Source: XYA12-FULL-58-9 sp001798605
GTDB taxonomy: Bacteria > Myxococcota > XYA12-FULL-58-9
Direction: 5' to 3'
DNA length: 19,098 bases
Assembly: GCA_036736205.1 (NCBI GenBank)
Contig: DAINMX010000113.1
Location: 1-19,098, forward strand
In this document: in pieces, positions 9,529 to 17,931 of the stretch
Layout: each line of letters begins with the position of its first letter
Position numbering within the stretch: the stretch's first letter is position 1
Notes under the pieces: generated by a model
The model's input: the letters and a program-made list of their open reading frames with translations, nothing else
What the model was told of the DNA's origin: nothing
Databases searched by the model: none
Made by a program: the position numbers and the translations under genes

Positions 9529-9818
9529 GACCAAGTCCTCCCAAAGGCACTGTTCTGCTCTTGTTTTGTCGCCTTGCGGGCCGAAATGACGCGAACCACG
9601 CTCCCGGTCTCGTTTTCACAATGCACGACCAGCAACACTCTGCTCTTCTCACTCACGCCAACTGCGATGTAGCGGTCCTCGTCAGTCGAATGGTCGGGAT
9701 CGTAGAACACCTCCAATGGCAGGCCAGCAAAGATCGTCACAGCTTCCTCGAAGGAGACGCGATGCTTGCGTTGGTTCTCCCGGTTCTTGTCCTCGTCCCA
9801 CACAAATCGGACATGCAT
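9525..9818 (-). CDS. brnT: BrnT-family ribonuclease toxin
   Basis: 97 residues, normal for BrnT. FVWDEDKNRENQRKHRVSFE at the start, YDPDHSTDEDRYIAVG in the middle and VRVISARKATKQEQ near the end are family hallmarks, including the conserved His/Asp-rich region and the Arg-Lys of SARKATK. BrnT is a RelE-fold ribonuclease that halts translation when free of BrnA. It is encoded upstream of brnA with a 4-base overlap. A promoter runs directly into the ATG, so the transcript may lack a leader. Confidence 0.92.
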   Translation of the reverse strand: MHVRFVWDEDKNRENQRKHRVSFEEAVTIFAGLPLEVFYDPDHSTDEDRYIAVGVSEKSRVLLVVHCENETGSVVRVISARKATKQEQNSAFGRTWS

Positions 9819-9852
9819 ATGTACATTGTACGTATTCTAAACAATCCGTCAA
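9817..9852 (-). promoter_or_regulatory. brnTA promoter with overlapping operator palindrome
   Basis: On the minus strand TTGACG (9847-9852) and TACAAT (9825-9830) are 16 bases apart, each matching consensus at 5 of 6. The -10 lies in the centre of a 19-bp palindrome at 9817-9835 (9-base arms, 8 of 9 paired, one central base). A repressor bound there would cover the -10, consistent with BrnA autoregulation. The expected transcription start falls at or next to ATG 9818. Confidence 0.65.
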
Positions 9853-9853
9853 G

Positions 9854-9875
9854 ACTCGTGTCCAACTCGTGTCCA
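9854..9875. repeat. 11-bp tandem duplication
   Basis: ACTCGTGTCCA occurs twice in a row immediately upstream of the brnTA -35 hexamer. Probably a slippage duplication; any role is unknown. Confidence 0.8.
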
Positions 9876-9944
9876 ACGTCCGGAGGATCGATAGCCCTGG
9901 CACCACAAGACGCCATCCGACCGAGACCGTAGGTGGCATGAACG

Positions 9945-10053
9945 TCATGGAGCCACCGGAGCCACCGGCCCCGGAGTTGACATTAATGTGGCCTTCGGCA
10001 GGCCCAGACAACACTTCTTGTACTTCTTCCCGGAGCCGCAGGGACAGGGGGCG
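9945..10053 (-). pseudogene. Orphan SEC-C zinc-motif remnant
   Basis: On the minus strand the frame reads APCPCGSGKKYKKCCLGLPK and stops at 9947-9945. This is an unmistakable SEC-C zinc-binding motif, the same type that ends SecA in this window (CPCGSGKKYKKCC in both). No convincing start codon or upstream domain exists: in this frame the sequence runs back into the 3' end of the aconitase gene, and the nearest ATG just after the aconitase stop is in another frame. It is therefore probably the tail of a decayed or frameshifted gene. The rest of 9876-10080 shows nothing else. Confidence 0.5.
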
Positions 10054-10080
10054 CTGGCCGTCGAGCAAAGGCAGCGGGCA

Positions 10081-12738
10081 TTAGCGCTGCAACAGTTGGC
10101 GTAAGACAAATGGCAGAATACCACCGTGGCGGTAGTAGCTCACCTCATTGGGCGTGTCGATACGGGTGAGGACTTCGATGTCGCGGCAGTTGCCCTCTGC
10201 AGAAGTGATCGACACGGCGAGACGCTTGCCCGGCGCAAGGCCCACAGCGATGCCATGAATCGTAAAGGTCTCGTCGCCGGTCAGTCGCAGGGAGGAAGCA
10301 TCTTCGTCAGCGGCAAATTGCAGCGGCAGAACTCCCATGCCGATCAGGTTCGATCGGTGGATGCGTTCGAAGCTCTTGGCAAATACCGCCTTGACGCCCA
10401 AAAGTCGCGTGCCTTTGGCGGCCCAATCCCGAGAGGAGCCAGTGCCGTATTCACTGCCGGCGATGACGACCAGGGGTGTCCCATCGGTGCGATATTTCTC
10501 GGCGGCGTCGAAGATGGACATCTGTTCGCTGGTCGGGTGGTAGCGGGTGTACCCACCCTCAACTCCTGGGACCAACTGGTTTCGCAATCGGATGTTGGCA
10601 AAGGTACCACGCATCATGACTTCGTGGTTGCCGCGGCGTGAGCCAAAAGAGTTGAAGTCTGCGGGCTCAACACCACGTTCCATCAGGTAGCGGCCGGCCG
10701 GTCCTTCCTTGGGGATGGCGCCTGCTGGCGAGATGTGATCCGTCGTCACTGAATCCCCGAGTACCGCCAAGACTCGAGCCTTCTCGATGTCGCAGAGGGA
10801 CGTTGGCACAGCGGGGAGATCGATGAAGAAGGGAGGTTTTCGCACGTAGGTGGAAGATTCGTCCCAAACGAAAAACTTGCCGGTCGGGGCTTCGAGGCTT
10901 CTCCAACGCTCGTCACCCTCGAACACGCGGGCATATTGGTTGGCAAACTGCTTCGTCTTCACGGCGGCACGGATGGTATCGCTGACGAGCTCTGGGGAGG
11001 GCCAGATGTCCCGGAGATACACAGGCCTGCCGTTGTTGTCCGCGCCGATCGGCTCATTGTCGAAATCAATGTCGGTGGATCCAGCCAACGCATAGGCGAC
11101 CACCAATGGCGGTGAGGCAAGGAAATTCATGCGTGTCTGCGGATGGACCCGACCTTCGAAGTTTCGATTGCCCGAGAGCACGGCGGCGACCACCATGTCG
11201 TCTTCGCGGATGGCTTGGGAGATCTCTTCTGGCAGAGGACCCGAGTTACCGATGCAGGTGGTGCAACCGTAGCCAACGAGGTGAAAACCGAGACTCTCGA
11301 GAGGGGAGAGCAAACCCGCCTCGCGAAGATAGTCGGTGACGACCTTGGAGCCAGGAGCGAGGGACGTCTTCACCCACGGCTTGGTCGTCAACCCTTTTTC
11401 CACAGCGGCCCGTGCGAGCAAACCTGCCGCAAGCATCACAGCTGGGTTGGAAGTGTTCGTGCACGACGTTATCGCGGCAATGACAACGGCGGCGTTCGGC
11501 ATGTCGAAGGTGGTACCGTGTGCGGTAACCTGGGTCGTCGAGCCAATCTCCTTTTTGCGGCCCGAGAGAATCTCGCGAGTGACGGCTTTTGCGCGAGTGA
11601 GCGGAATGCGATCCTGGGGTCGTTTCGGACCAGCAATCGATGGCACCACATCTCCGAGGTCGAGGGACAGGCTGTCGGAGAAGATGGGCTCCACGGTCCG
11701 CCCAGAGTGCAAGAGACCCTGACGTCGGCAGTAGGTATCGATGATCTCGACCTGCTCGTGGTCCCTGTTGGTGAAGCGCAGGTACGCGAGCGTTTCCCGG
11801 TCGACAGGAAAGAAGCCGATGGTCGCGCCGTACTCTGGACCCATGTTGGCGATGGTGGCGCGGTCGGCGAGGGACAATCGCGACAAGCCGTCGCCGTAAA
11901 ACTCCACAAATTTACCGACGACACCTTTTTCCCGCAGCATTTGCACGACCGTGAGCACGAGGTCGGTGGCGGTGGTCCCCGCCGGCAGCACGCCATCGAG
12001 TTTGAAACCGACCACCTGCGGGAGCAACATCGACACGGGTTGCCCGAGCATGGCCGCCTCGGCCTCGATTCCACCGACGCCCCAACCTACGATTCCCAGG
12101 CCGTTGATCATCGTTGTGTGGGAGTCGGTGCCAACCAAAGAGTCTGGGTAGACAGCACCGTTTTCGGCGAACACAACTCTGCCCAGGTATTCCAGATTCA
12201 CTTGGTGGACGATTCCGGTTCCAGGGGGGACAACCCTGAAGTTGTCAAAAGCCGCCTGGCCCCAACGCAGGAAACGGTAGCGCTCGAGGTTGCGTTGCAT
12301 TTCCAGTGCTGTGTTCGTTGCAAAGGCGTCATGGCGACCAAAACTGTCGACCACAACAGAGTGGTCGATCACGAGGTCGACCGGCTGCAATGGATTGACC
12401 AGGTTGGCATCGCCACCCATGGCAACCATGGCGTCGCGCATGCCTGCGAGGTCAACCACAGCGGGCACACCGGTGAAATCTTGTAGCAACACCCGAGCCG
12501 GGTGGAAGGCAATTTCCGTTGTTGGGGTGGCGTCCGGCTGCCAGTTGATAACCGCCTCGATATCTTCTTTCGTGACAACTTCGCCGTCTTCATGCCGCAA
12601 TAGATTCTCGAGCAGAATCTTCAGGGAGATGGGCAGCCGTTTGACCGCAGGGTATTGCTGGGAAAGTGCGCTCAAGTCGCTGATGCAAAATGTTTTGCCA
12701 GCCACCGCGAGTATTTTTCTGGTTTTGAAGCTGTCCAT
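10081..12738 (-). CDS. acnA: Aconitate hydratase, AcnA type
   Basis: 885 residues, the normal AcnA/IRP-type length. Catalyses citrate to isocitrate in the TCA cycle, in the cytosol. The 4Fe-4S ligands are visible: Cys426 in TSCTNTSNP and Cys492/Cys495 in GCTTCIGNSG. Substrate-binding segments GTDSHTTMINGLG (about 203-215) and GSEYGTGSSRDWAAKG (C-terminal swivel domain) are intact, and the protein ends in the usual YYRHGGILPFVLRQLL. ATG 12738 is supported by GGAGG 7 bases upstream. No truncation or frameshift. It diverges from the DnaB-like gene across 197 bases in which I see no strong promoter. No neighbouring TCA genes. Confidence 0.97.
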   Translation of the reverse strand: MDSFKTRKILAVAGKTFCISDLSALSQQYPAVKRLPISLKILLENLLRHEDGEVVTKEDIEAVINWQPDATPTTEIAFHPARVLLQDFTGVPAVVDLAGMRDAMVAMGGDANLVNPLQPVDLVIDHSVVVDSFGRHDAFATNTALEMQRNLERYRFLRWGQAAFDNFRVVPPGTGIVHQVNLEYLGRVVFAENGAVYPDSLVGTDSHTTMINGLGIVGWGVGGIEAEAAMLGQPVSMLLPQVVGFKLDGVLPAGTTATDLVLTVVQMLREKGVVGKFVEFYGDGLSRLSLADRATIANMGPEYGATIGFFPVDRETLAYLRFTNRDHEQVEIIDTYCRRQGLLHSGRTVEPIFSDSLSLDLGDVVPSIAGPKRPQDRIPLTRAKAVTREILSGRKKEIGSTTQVTAHGTTFDMPNAAVVIAAITSCTNTSNPAVMLAAGLLARAAVEKGLTTKPWVKTSLAPGSKVVTDYLREAGLLSPLESLGFHLVGYGCTTCIGNSGPLPEEISQAIREDDMVVAAVLSGNRNFEGRVHPQTRMNFLASPPLVVAYALAGSTDIDFDNEPIGADNNGRPVYLRDIWPSPELVSDTIRAAVKTKQFANQYARVFEGDERWRSLEAPTGKFFVWDESSTYVRKPPFFIDLPAVPTSLCDIEKARVLAVLGDSVTTDHISPAGAIPKEGPAGRYLMERGVEPADFNSFGSRRGNHEVMMRGTFANIRLRNQLVPGVEGGYTRYHPTSEQMSIFDAAEKYRTDGTPLVVIAGSEYGTGSSRDWAAKGTRLLGVKAVFAKSFERIHRSNLIGMGVLPLQFAADEDASSLRLTGDETFTIHGIAVGLAPGKRLAVSITSAEGNCRDIEVLTRIDTPNEVSYYRHGGILPFVLRQLLQR

Positions 12739-12935
12739 TTCAACACCTCCGGACCTGGTAAGTATGCCTTTGCCGACACCGGGGCAAACGGCACACCGGC
12801 AGCCACGCCGTAGTTTGTTGAAATCATAGAAGAAATAGTGGTTTCGCAGGGGACGAGTTCTGCACCCAGAGCGTTGCCAAGGTGACGGATAAGATTGTCA
12901 CTTTTTGTGTCAGACCCTTGATCAAAACTTCATGC

Positions 12936-13820
12936 ATGGCCCGAGGTGAGAGCAAACGCAAGCCGCGTACAGCCGTCGACTCAACAACCTTGCCGTTGTT
13001 TGCGTCGGCCATGAGCAAGCCCGCGCCATCGTTGCAACCATCTCGAGTTGAGACCCGGCCCGAGTATCTGTCATGCGGTTTGCGAACCCTCGACGCAGCC
13101 TTGCGTGGGGGGTTGCCCGTCGGGGACGCAACCTTGGTCGCGGCGCGTCCGAAGGTTGGCTCCACCTCGTTCTTGCTCGGTGCGGCACTTGCCGCCCTCA
13201 AGCGTGGTGAGCGCGTGGCGTATTTTTCTGAAGGCCTGCGAGAGGAGCAGGTGCGTGGCCGTTTCGTTGTTTTGGAATCGCGAGTCAATGGCTACCGCTT
13301 TCGCGCCGGTTTTGTCACGGCTGAGGATCGGGTGGCGTTGGCCGCGGCGCGCGCGCGGATTCCCTGGTCGGCTCTGAGTATCGTTGCGCGGCGCAAGATT
13401 GTTCCCGAGGATATTGATGGCCACCTTTTCAGCTATCGACCGTGGTTGGTCATCGCTGACGTATTGCCCCGAGGGTCCTCGGGATCCACCTCACGCAAGA
13501 GCAGCGATCTCATGGCCGGAGTCGAGAAGTTGGTCGAGAGCGCTCGCAAGCACCAAGTGGCGTTGTTGGTTCGGGCGATCTTGCCGCAGGCGGAGCACCC
13601 ACCCAATAGGCTCGAGTTGCCAGGAGTCGGTGCCATGGCGGAGGCTTTCTCGTCAGTTGTGTTGTTGCACCGCGAGGAAGTCACCGATCCCGCTGGTGTG
13701 CCAGATCAAGCCACGGGTATGGCTGAGGCATTTGTTGTTCGCACCCATGGCCACGACGTCGAGCCTCGCGTCGTCTCACTGCGATTTGACCAACGATTTG
13801 CTGGCCTATTGGATCTGTGA
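12936..13820 (+). CDS. DnaB-helicase C-domain-like protein with degenerate ATPase site
   Basis: 294 residues. It aligns by eye along the RecA-like C-terminal domain of replicative helicase DnaB: GLRTLDAALRGGLPVGD, then LVAARPKVGSTSF (DnaB: AARPxMGKTAF), VAYFSEGLREEQV, Walker B-like WLVIADVLP (Asp175), VEKLVESARKHQVALLV, MAEAFSSVVLLHREE, and a final RFAGLLDL. The P-loop Lys is replaced by Ser76 and the catalytic Glu of DnaB (FSLEMS) by Gly, so ATP hydrolysis is unlikely. The N-terminal DnaB collar domain is absent; about 40 polar residues replace it. ATG 12936 is chosen, but no clear ribosome-binding site supports it; GTG 12882 and ATG 13011 are alternatives. It may bind DNA or a helicase subunit; role unknown. 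Divergent from acnA. Confidence 0.75.
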   Translation: MARGESKRKPRTAVDSTTLPLFASAMSKPAPSLQPSRVETRPEYLSCGLRTLDAALRGGLPVGDATLVAARPKVGSTSFLLGAALAALKRGERVAYFSEGLREEQVRGRFVVLESRVNGYRFRAGFVTAEDRVALAAARARIPWSALSIVARRKIVPEDIDGHLFSYRPWLVIADVLPRGSSGSTSRKSSDLMAGVEKLVESARKHQVALLVRAILPQAEHPPNRLELPGVGAMAEAFSSVVLLHREEVTDPAGVPDQATGMAEAFVVRTHGHDVEPRVVSLRFDQRFAGLLDL

Positions 13821-13932
13821 CACCTGACTCCGTGGGTGTTTGTTGCCTCCGGAGATAACGCCTCCATCGACCTGACCGACGTTGTCACTCTCGGTGGTGT
13901 CAGCGCGGCTCTTTGGTGATACAAACCGGGGC

Positions 13933-14517
13933 ATGTCTGACCAACCTCACATCGTTGAAACCGCTGGTGGCCCAGAGCCCGAGCCTCGGCTCCAAGGGCC
14001 GTTTCGCCAGCACCTGTGGCTCATCGTCGCCGTTCTCGTTGTTCTCGTTGTTGGGCCGACAATCAGTCGGGTTCTCTCCTCCTATGAAGGCATCATCTTG
14101 GAGGTCTCTGGGGAAAGGGTTTTGGTCGGGTTTGAAAACGTTCCCCCCGAGTGGCAGGATGGCGTCCAGGCGGCACCTGGGGACATCCTTGCGAAATCGG
14201 CGTGGAGCTGGACCCCTGAGGTTATCCCAGCGCAAGCGGTCCATCGAACTCTGCGTGATCTGTTTGAGCGTTATGCGCAGACATACTCTGCCACCGTTGT
14301 CGAGATCATGCCGCCAGACGAGGGTGTGAGCTCCGCATTGATTCGTATGGACGACAAGGGGGATGAAATTATCATTAAAATATACTCAGAGCATCTCGCG
14401 GGCCTGGCAGAGGGCGATCGCATTGAGAAGAAGATCCATAGTTGGGAGCCGGTGATTGTAACGAGCGCCAATTCAAATCCACCGGCCCAAGGTGTCGCCA
14501 AACCCGACGGAAACTGA
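13933..14517 (+). CDS. Membrane-anchored protein of unknown function
   Basis: 194 residues, not recognised. A Pro/Glu-rich N-terminus is followed by a clear transmembrane helix at about 28-47 (HLWLIVAVLVVLVVGPTI), then a soluble part of about 145 residues with alternating beta-strand-like segments (GIILEVSGERVLVGFENVPP, ALIRMDDKGDEIIIKIY) and a helix (AVHRTLRDLFERYAQTY), probably periplasmic. ATG 13933 is chosen because the peptide then begins just before the helix; a longer in-frame extension to 13882 has no ribosome-binding site. It lies 112 bases after the DnaB-like gene on the same strand and converges with the lipase gene. No family or pathway assigned. Confidence 0.65.
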   Translation: MSDQPHIVETAGGPEPEPRLQGPFRQHLWLIVAVLVVLVVGPTISRVLSSYEGIILEVSGERVLVGFENVPPEWQDGVQAAPGDILAKSAWSWTPEVIPAQAVHRTLRDLFERYAQTYSATVVEIMPPDEGVSSALIRMDDKGDEIIIKIYSEHLAGLAEGDRIEKKIHSWEPVIVTSANSNPPAQGVAKPDGN

Positions 14518-14588
14518 CCCGGAACCAGCCGTTACCCCACGCCAGACAATCCGGACGCGTCAGGCGGCCGGGGCGCAGCTCACCGAAA

Positions 14589-14604
14589 CACAACCTGGGT
14601 TGTG
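14589..14604. terminator. Weak hairpin between convergent genes
   Basis: CACAACC and GGTTGTG form a perfect 7-bp inverted repeat with a 2-base centre, located between the convergent membrane-protein and lipase stops. It has no T-run, so it is at best a weak bidirectional terminator. Confidence 0.25.
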
Positions 14605-14622
14605 GTCGGAGGCGACCGACGA

Positions 14623-15141
14623 CTACTCATCTATCGTGCTATCTATGATGTCAGTGATAACTTGCTCGTTCTTCAGGCCGTCAAAGTGGTCGCCCGCATG
14701 CGGGGGCATGGTCTTGCTTACCGCCGCGATCACGGCCTGTGCGAATGCCGCGCAGTGTTTGGTGCTGACACCCTGTGCGTGCAATGCGGCCTGCAGCATG
14801 GAAAACCTCTCGTCGGCGCGCAAGCTCAGCGCCTTGTTGCGAGCCCGGGGCGAAGACGGCGTCGTCCCGTCGAGAATGTTTAGGCCGATCTCGACGAGCT
14901 CGCTCGTGCGCATCTTTGGCAGGGTGCGCGTGATCTCGTCAGCGAAGTAGTTGCACAGCGCTTCCATCGGGCCGAGCTTGGTATTGCCAGTCATCTTGTT
15001 GATGGCATACGTGCCGAGGGCACCGGCAAGCCCCGCCGGTGACGAGTGATACATCGTTTTTCTCGCGTCGTAGTTCCTGAAGTCGACTCCCTCTAAGCTC
15101 TTGATAAAGAGCCGCTCATACAATTTGCTGTTTGCTCGCAT
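14623..15141 (-). CDS. 3' part of a frameshift-split alpha/beta-hydrolase (lipase)
   Basis: 172 residues from ATG 15141, overlapping the upstream lipase frame by 49 bases in another frame. Its first residues, MRANSKLYERL, match the segment that in triacylglycerol-lipase-like proteins follows the IDTP region (an Asp/Glu-Met-x-x-x-Ser pattern), and its end, GDHFDGLKNEQVITDII (His152), resembles the catalytic-His segment that closes such proteins. It therefore reads as the missing second half of the preceding gene rather than an independent protein. No ribosome-binding site is evident before its ATG. Confidence 0.6.
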   Translation of the reverse strand: MRANSKLYERLFIKSLEGVDFRNYDARKTMYHSSPAGLAGALGTYAINKMTGNTKLGPMEALCNYFADEITRTLPKMRTSELVEIGLNILDGTTPSSPRARNKALSLRADERFSMLQAALHAQGVSTKHCAAFAQAVIAAVSKTMPPHAGDHFDGLKNEQVITDIIDSTIDE

Positions 15142-15923
15142 CTCCCAGATCCAATGCGCTGTATGGCTCCGACACCCAATCGCGCGAACAACTGGACGAC
15201 CCAGTCGTCAGTGCCCATGGTGGGAGCGCCGTCCCATGGTGTGTCGATGGACCTGAGGTGGACCCGGTCGAAGCCTGCGCGTGCAATGGGCGTGAAGTCC
15301 GGCTTGGTACCGTACCAGTTGGCATCCTCCAACGTACGCAGAGCGGCGAGAGAAACAACGCCGCCCATACTATGGCCCACGAGAGTCAAGCTCGGGCACT
15401 TGCCAGTGCATTTGCTGCGCAACTTCATCAGAGCCTGGGCGAGGTCATAGGCGTTGATGTGAGTGGCAACCCCTTGGTCGTCATATCTGACATAGACTGG
15501 TTGAAAGCCCCTTTCTTCCATACGCAAGCCGACTGTCGAGAGATCCATGGGTATGCCCAGCGCACCGTGGACGAGCACCACAACGGGTTTGGATCCATCG
15601 AAGCTTGTTGGAGTGAGCAGCTGCACCGAGCCCACCTGCACAAGTAGGTTGCGAGGCAATTTGTGTTGAAGGGTATGCAACGGGCTGATGGAGGTCGTCG
15701 GCGGAGACGTCAACGAAACGCCCGTCCCGGTGCTGGGGGGCAAACCGTGGGTCGGCTGCGAACTGACTCCTGAGTTGATACCCTGTACGGTGGTTTCGAG
15801 AAGATCCTGGACCTGCGTCGTCTCTCCGGTGTCATTGCTATAAACAGTCCTCGTGGAATCGCTGGACTGATGTATTTGCTCCGGCCTGGTGCCGGCCGGG
15901 GAGCACTCGTCGACTCTGGACAC
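15093..15923 (-). CDS. 5' part of a frameshift-split alpha/beta-hydrolase (lipase-like)
   Basis: 276 residues. The alpha/beta-hydrolase core is clear: oxyanion-hole segment VVLVHGALG at about 116-124, the nucleophile elbow GHSMGG with Ser185, and HLRSIDTPWDGAP after it, the position of the usual TPHRG motif in lipases. The first 90 residues are a Ser/Thr-rich region without a signal peptide. The frame ends before any candidate catalytic Asp and His, and those segments lie in the next overlapping frame. Start GTG 15923 is chosen because GGAGG sits 6 bases before it; the upstream TTG 15950 has none. Adding one base at the CCC at 15144-15146 would fuse both parts into one protein of about 433 residues ending at 14623. 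Likely an esterase/lipase; substrate unknown. Confidence 0.75.
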   Translation of the reverse strand: MSRVDECSPAGTRPEQIHQSSDSTRTVYSNDTGETTQVQDLLETTVQGINSGVSSQPTHGLPPSTGTGVSLTSPPTTSISPLHTLQHKLPRNLLVQVGSVQLLTPTSFDGSKPVVVLVHGALGIPMDLSTVGLRMEERGFQPVYVRYDDQGVATHINAYDLAQALMKLRSKCTGKCPSLTLVGHSMGGVVSLAALRTLEDANWYGTKPDFTPIARAGFDRVHLRSIDTPWDGAPTMGTDDWVVQLFARLGVGAIQRIGSGRCEQTANCMSGSLSRA

Positions 15924-16009
15924 TGTGTACCTCCGCCAGCGTCCGACCAACCGTCAAAGACACACGAGCAATGTTGAAAATTAGCGGAATTGGCCCCAAC
16001 CGGCAAGGG

Positions 16010-16039
16010 TGTCGACATGCCGCTTGTCGACATGCCGCT
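16010..16039. repeat. 15-bp tandem duplication
   Basis: TGTCGACATGCCGCT is present twice in a row, in the 145 bases between the transglutaminase-like gene stop and the lipase start. Most likely a slippage duplication. Confidence 0.85.
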
Positions 16040-16068
16040 ACGGATGTTGGATGAGGCGGTTGGGTTGA

Positions 16069-17931
16069 TTACGGTTTGACCGTCGCTGTTCGGGTTACCG
16101 CCAACAGCGACCGGTTGGAGGCGCGGTGCAACTCAATGCCGAGATCACGCAGGGATAGGTAGTCATCGGGATCGAGTATCCGCTTTTCAATGGTGAGGGT
16201 GCTGTCCAGCTCGATTGTGCCTGCGGTGATTGAGCCTTGGGCCACGAGGCTGCCGACAGTGTTGCTGACGAACACGTTGGGCAGCTCTGTCGCGAGCGTC
16301 CAATCCTTCGGCAACACAACGGTGACATGTGAGCTTTCGGTGCCATGGGATCTCAACACAGTGTCGGCCTGTCGTGACAGCCGATGAATGTCAAGATTGA
16401 GGATCTGTGAGCGTGGAGTCCACGGAAGACTCACCTCGACGACGCCACGATGACCGGGGAGTTTTCCCTGGGCGCGATATGAAAAGGTGGCCGACTGCGG
16501 CGAAAGTTGCTCGATGCGGGCGAAACAATCCTTGCAGCCGGTGTCCCATGTGCCCGTTGGCCAAAGGTTGTGCAACAGTCCTGAGAGGAGCTCGCTGTGG
16601 TCATGTTCTGCCTCCAGGTCGTAGAAAGGACTGTAGGTTCCGGTCAATGTCAGACGAGCATCAACAACCATGTTGTCTTGATCGCCTATCTCGAGGGTGA
16701 CCACGAGACGAGATTGGTTGTCCTCGGTAGCGCGGTCGGGCGGCTCGACAAGCAACGGTACTCCAACTTTGAGGTCGAGGGTCCACAGGCCAGACAGGTG
16801 GTCGCGTCTGTCACCTGGCAAGAGCTCCGTAGGAGAGAGCCAAACCTGTCTGTCGTCAATCTGCGCAATCAGCCAGACGTCGCGAAGTTGGCTCAAGGCG
16901 GGCACTTCGCGCGCGAAGAGCCTGTCCCGGGAGACGAGAACGGGGTGGGATTCAATGCCCGCGCAGTGCAGCAGGGAGGACAGAAGCACCGCTTTGTCGA
17001 GGGCATGCCCATAGGATCTGGTCAACACACTCTCTGCTGACGATGGGGCGAAGCCGAAATCTTCCAACGGCCAGGTGATTGTGGCGAGATCGTTGACAAC
17101 AAAACGCCAAAGAGCCGCGAGCCGGTGCGTCTGTGTCGCAGAGTGTTTGGTGAGCTCGCTTGCACGGGCACGCACCAGCTCCGTTGGCTGGGCCATGTTC
17201 TTGAAATCCGCAAAGAGCTCATCAGCCAGATCCGACCACGAAGCGGCCGTCGAGAAGACCAAGCGCGGTACGCCGAGAAGCAGGCCCGATGTGGCATGAT
17301 CGGGGTCGATCGCGGGAAGATCGGCCCAGGCGAATATTGTCTCGTTGTCCCTTGTGGCCGGTGTGACCTCACAACCGAGACATTTCCAACTCAAGGCCAC
17401 GCCGGGGGGGACCTCCACCGTCACGATGCGACTTGCCACCGGATACGACAAGTGCACGGGGATTTCTCCCCAATAGGGTTTGTTCGAGGGCTGCTCAATG
17501 AGTTCATAGGACAGGTCGTTGGTACAACCAGTCTCCATGCCAACTTGGGTGATCACTGTCTCTCTGAGATCCGCATAATCGGGAGCAACCGCGATCTCGT
17601 CGGGTGTTGTTTCGGTGACCGAGTTTGCAGCGATCTCCACGACCGTGCCATCGCGCATCGTCGTTCGAGCGTGCAGCACTCGCAGCGTTTGATCTTGCGC
17701 GTTGTAACGGACTCGCGGATCACCGAGGGAAAAAATCGCCTCCTCGGTGTGGACAACTGATTGTCGGCGAACGTTGTGGTTGCGACCGCCATCGGCGGCA
17801 AGGACAAATCGGTCTGTGGCACTCACGGTCGTTGCGTCATCAGGTTGCTCGGTGGTGCGGTTGCGCATGGTCGAGGCGCAGCAGCCGAGGACGAGTACTG
17901 CAGAGATGATCACCCAGTGTCGCCTGGTCAT
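16069..17931 (-). CDS. Lipoprotein with inactive transglutaminase-like domain (DUF3857-type)
   Basis: 620 residues. MTRRHWVIISAVLVLGC is a lipoprotein signal with Cys17 as the likely lipidated residue. An N-terminal beta-rich part (RYNAQDQTLRVLHARTTMRDG) resembles DUF3857; the middle resembles a transglutaminase core (SVLTRSYGHALDKAVLLSSLLHCAGIESHPVLV). Where active relatives have Gly-Asp-Cys-Lys-Asp, this has Gly-His-Ala-Leu-Asp: the catalytic Cys is Ala310. The His position is Asp351 (LRDVWLIA) and the Asp position is Ser366 (WLSPTE). All three triad residues are gone, so it is probably a pseudoenzyme. ATG 17931 overlaps the upstream stop as ATGA, so translation is coupled. A longer in-frame upstream reading is rejected because it lies over the preceding gene. 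Probably envelope-located; role unknown. Confidence 0.8.
   Translation of the reverse strand: MTRRHWVIISAVLVLGCCASTMRNRTTEQPDDATTVSATDRFVLAADGGRNHNVRRQSVVHTEEAIFSLGDPRVRYNAQDQTLRVLHARTTMRDGTVVEIAANSVTETTPDEIAVAPDYADLRETVITQVGMETGCTNDLSYELIEQPSNKPYWGEIPVHLSYPVASRIVTVEVPPGVALSWKCLGCEVTPATRDNETIFAWADLPAIDPDHATSGLLLGVPRLVFSTAASWSDLADELFADFKNMAQPTELVRARASELTKHSATQTHRLAALWRFVVNDLATITWPLEDFGFAPSSAESVLTRSYGHALDKAVLLSSLLHCAGIESHPVLVSRDRLFAREVPALSQLRDVWLIAQIDDRQVWLSPTELLPGDRRDHLSGLWTLDLKVGVPLLVEPPDRATEDNQSRLVVTLEIGDQDNMVVDARLTLTGTYSPFYDLEAEHDHSELLSGLLHNLWPTGTWDTGCKDCFARIEQLSPQSATFSYRAQGKLPGHRGVVEVSLPWTPRSQILNLDIHRLSRQADTVLRSHGTESSHVTVVLPKDWTLATELPNVFVSNTVGSLVAQGSITAGTIELDSTLTIEKRILDPDDYLSLRDLGIELHRASNRSLLAVTRTATVKP

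Noticed and set aside
11143..12486. Long open frame antisense to acnA (447 codons)
   Set aside because: Opposite strand of an intact aconitase; no recognisable motif or ribosome-binding site.
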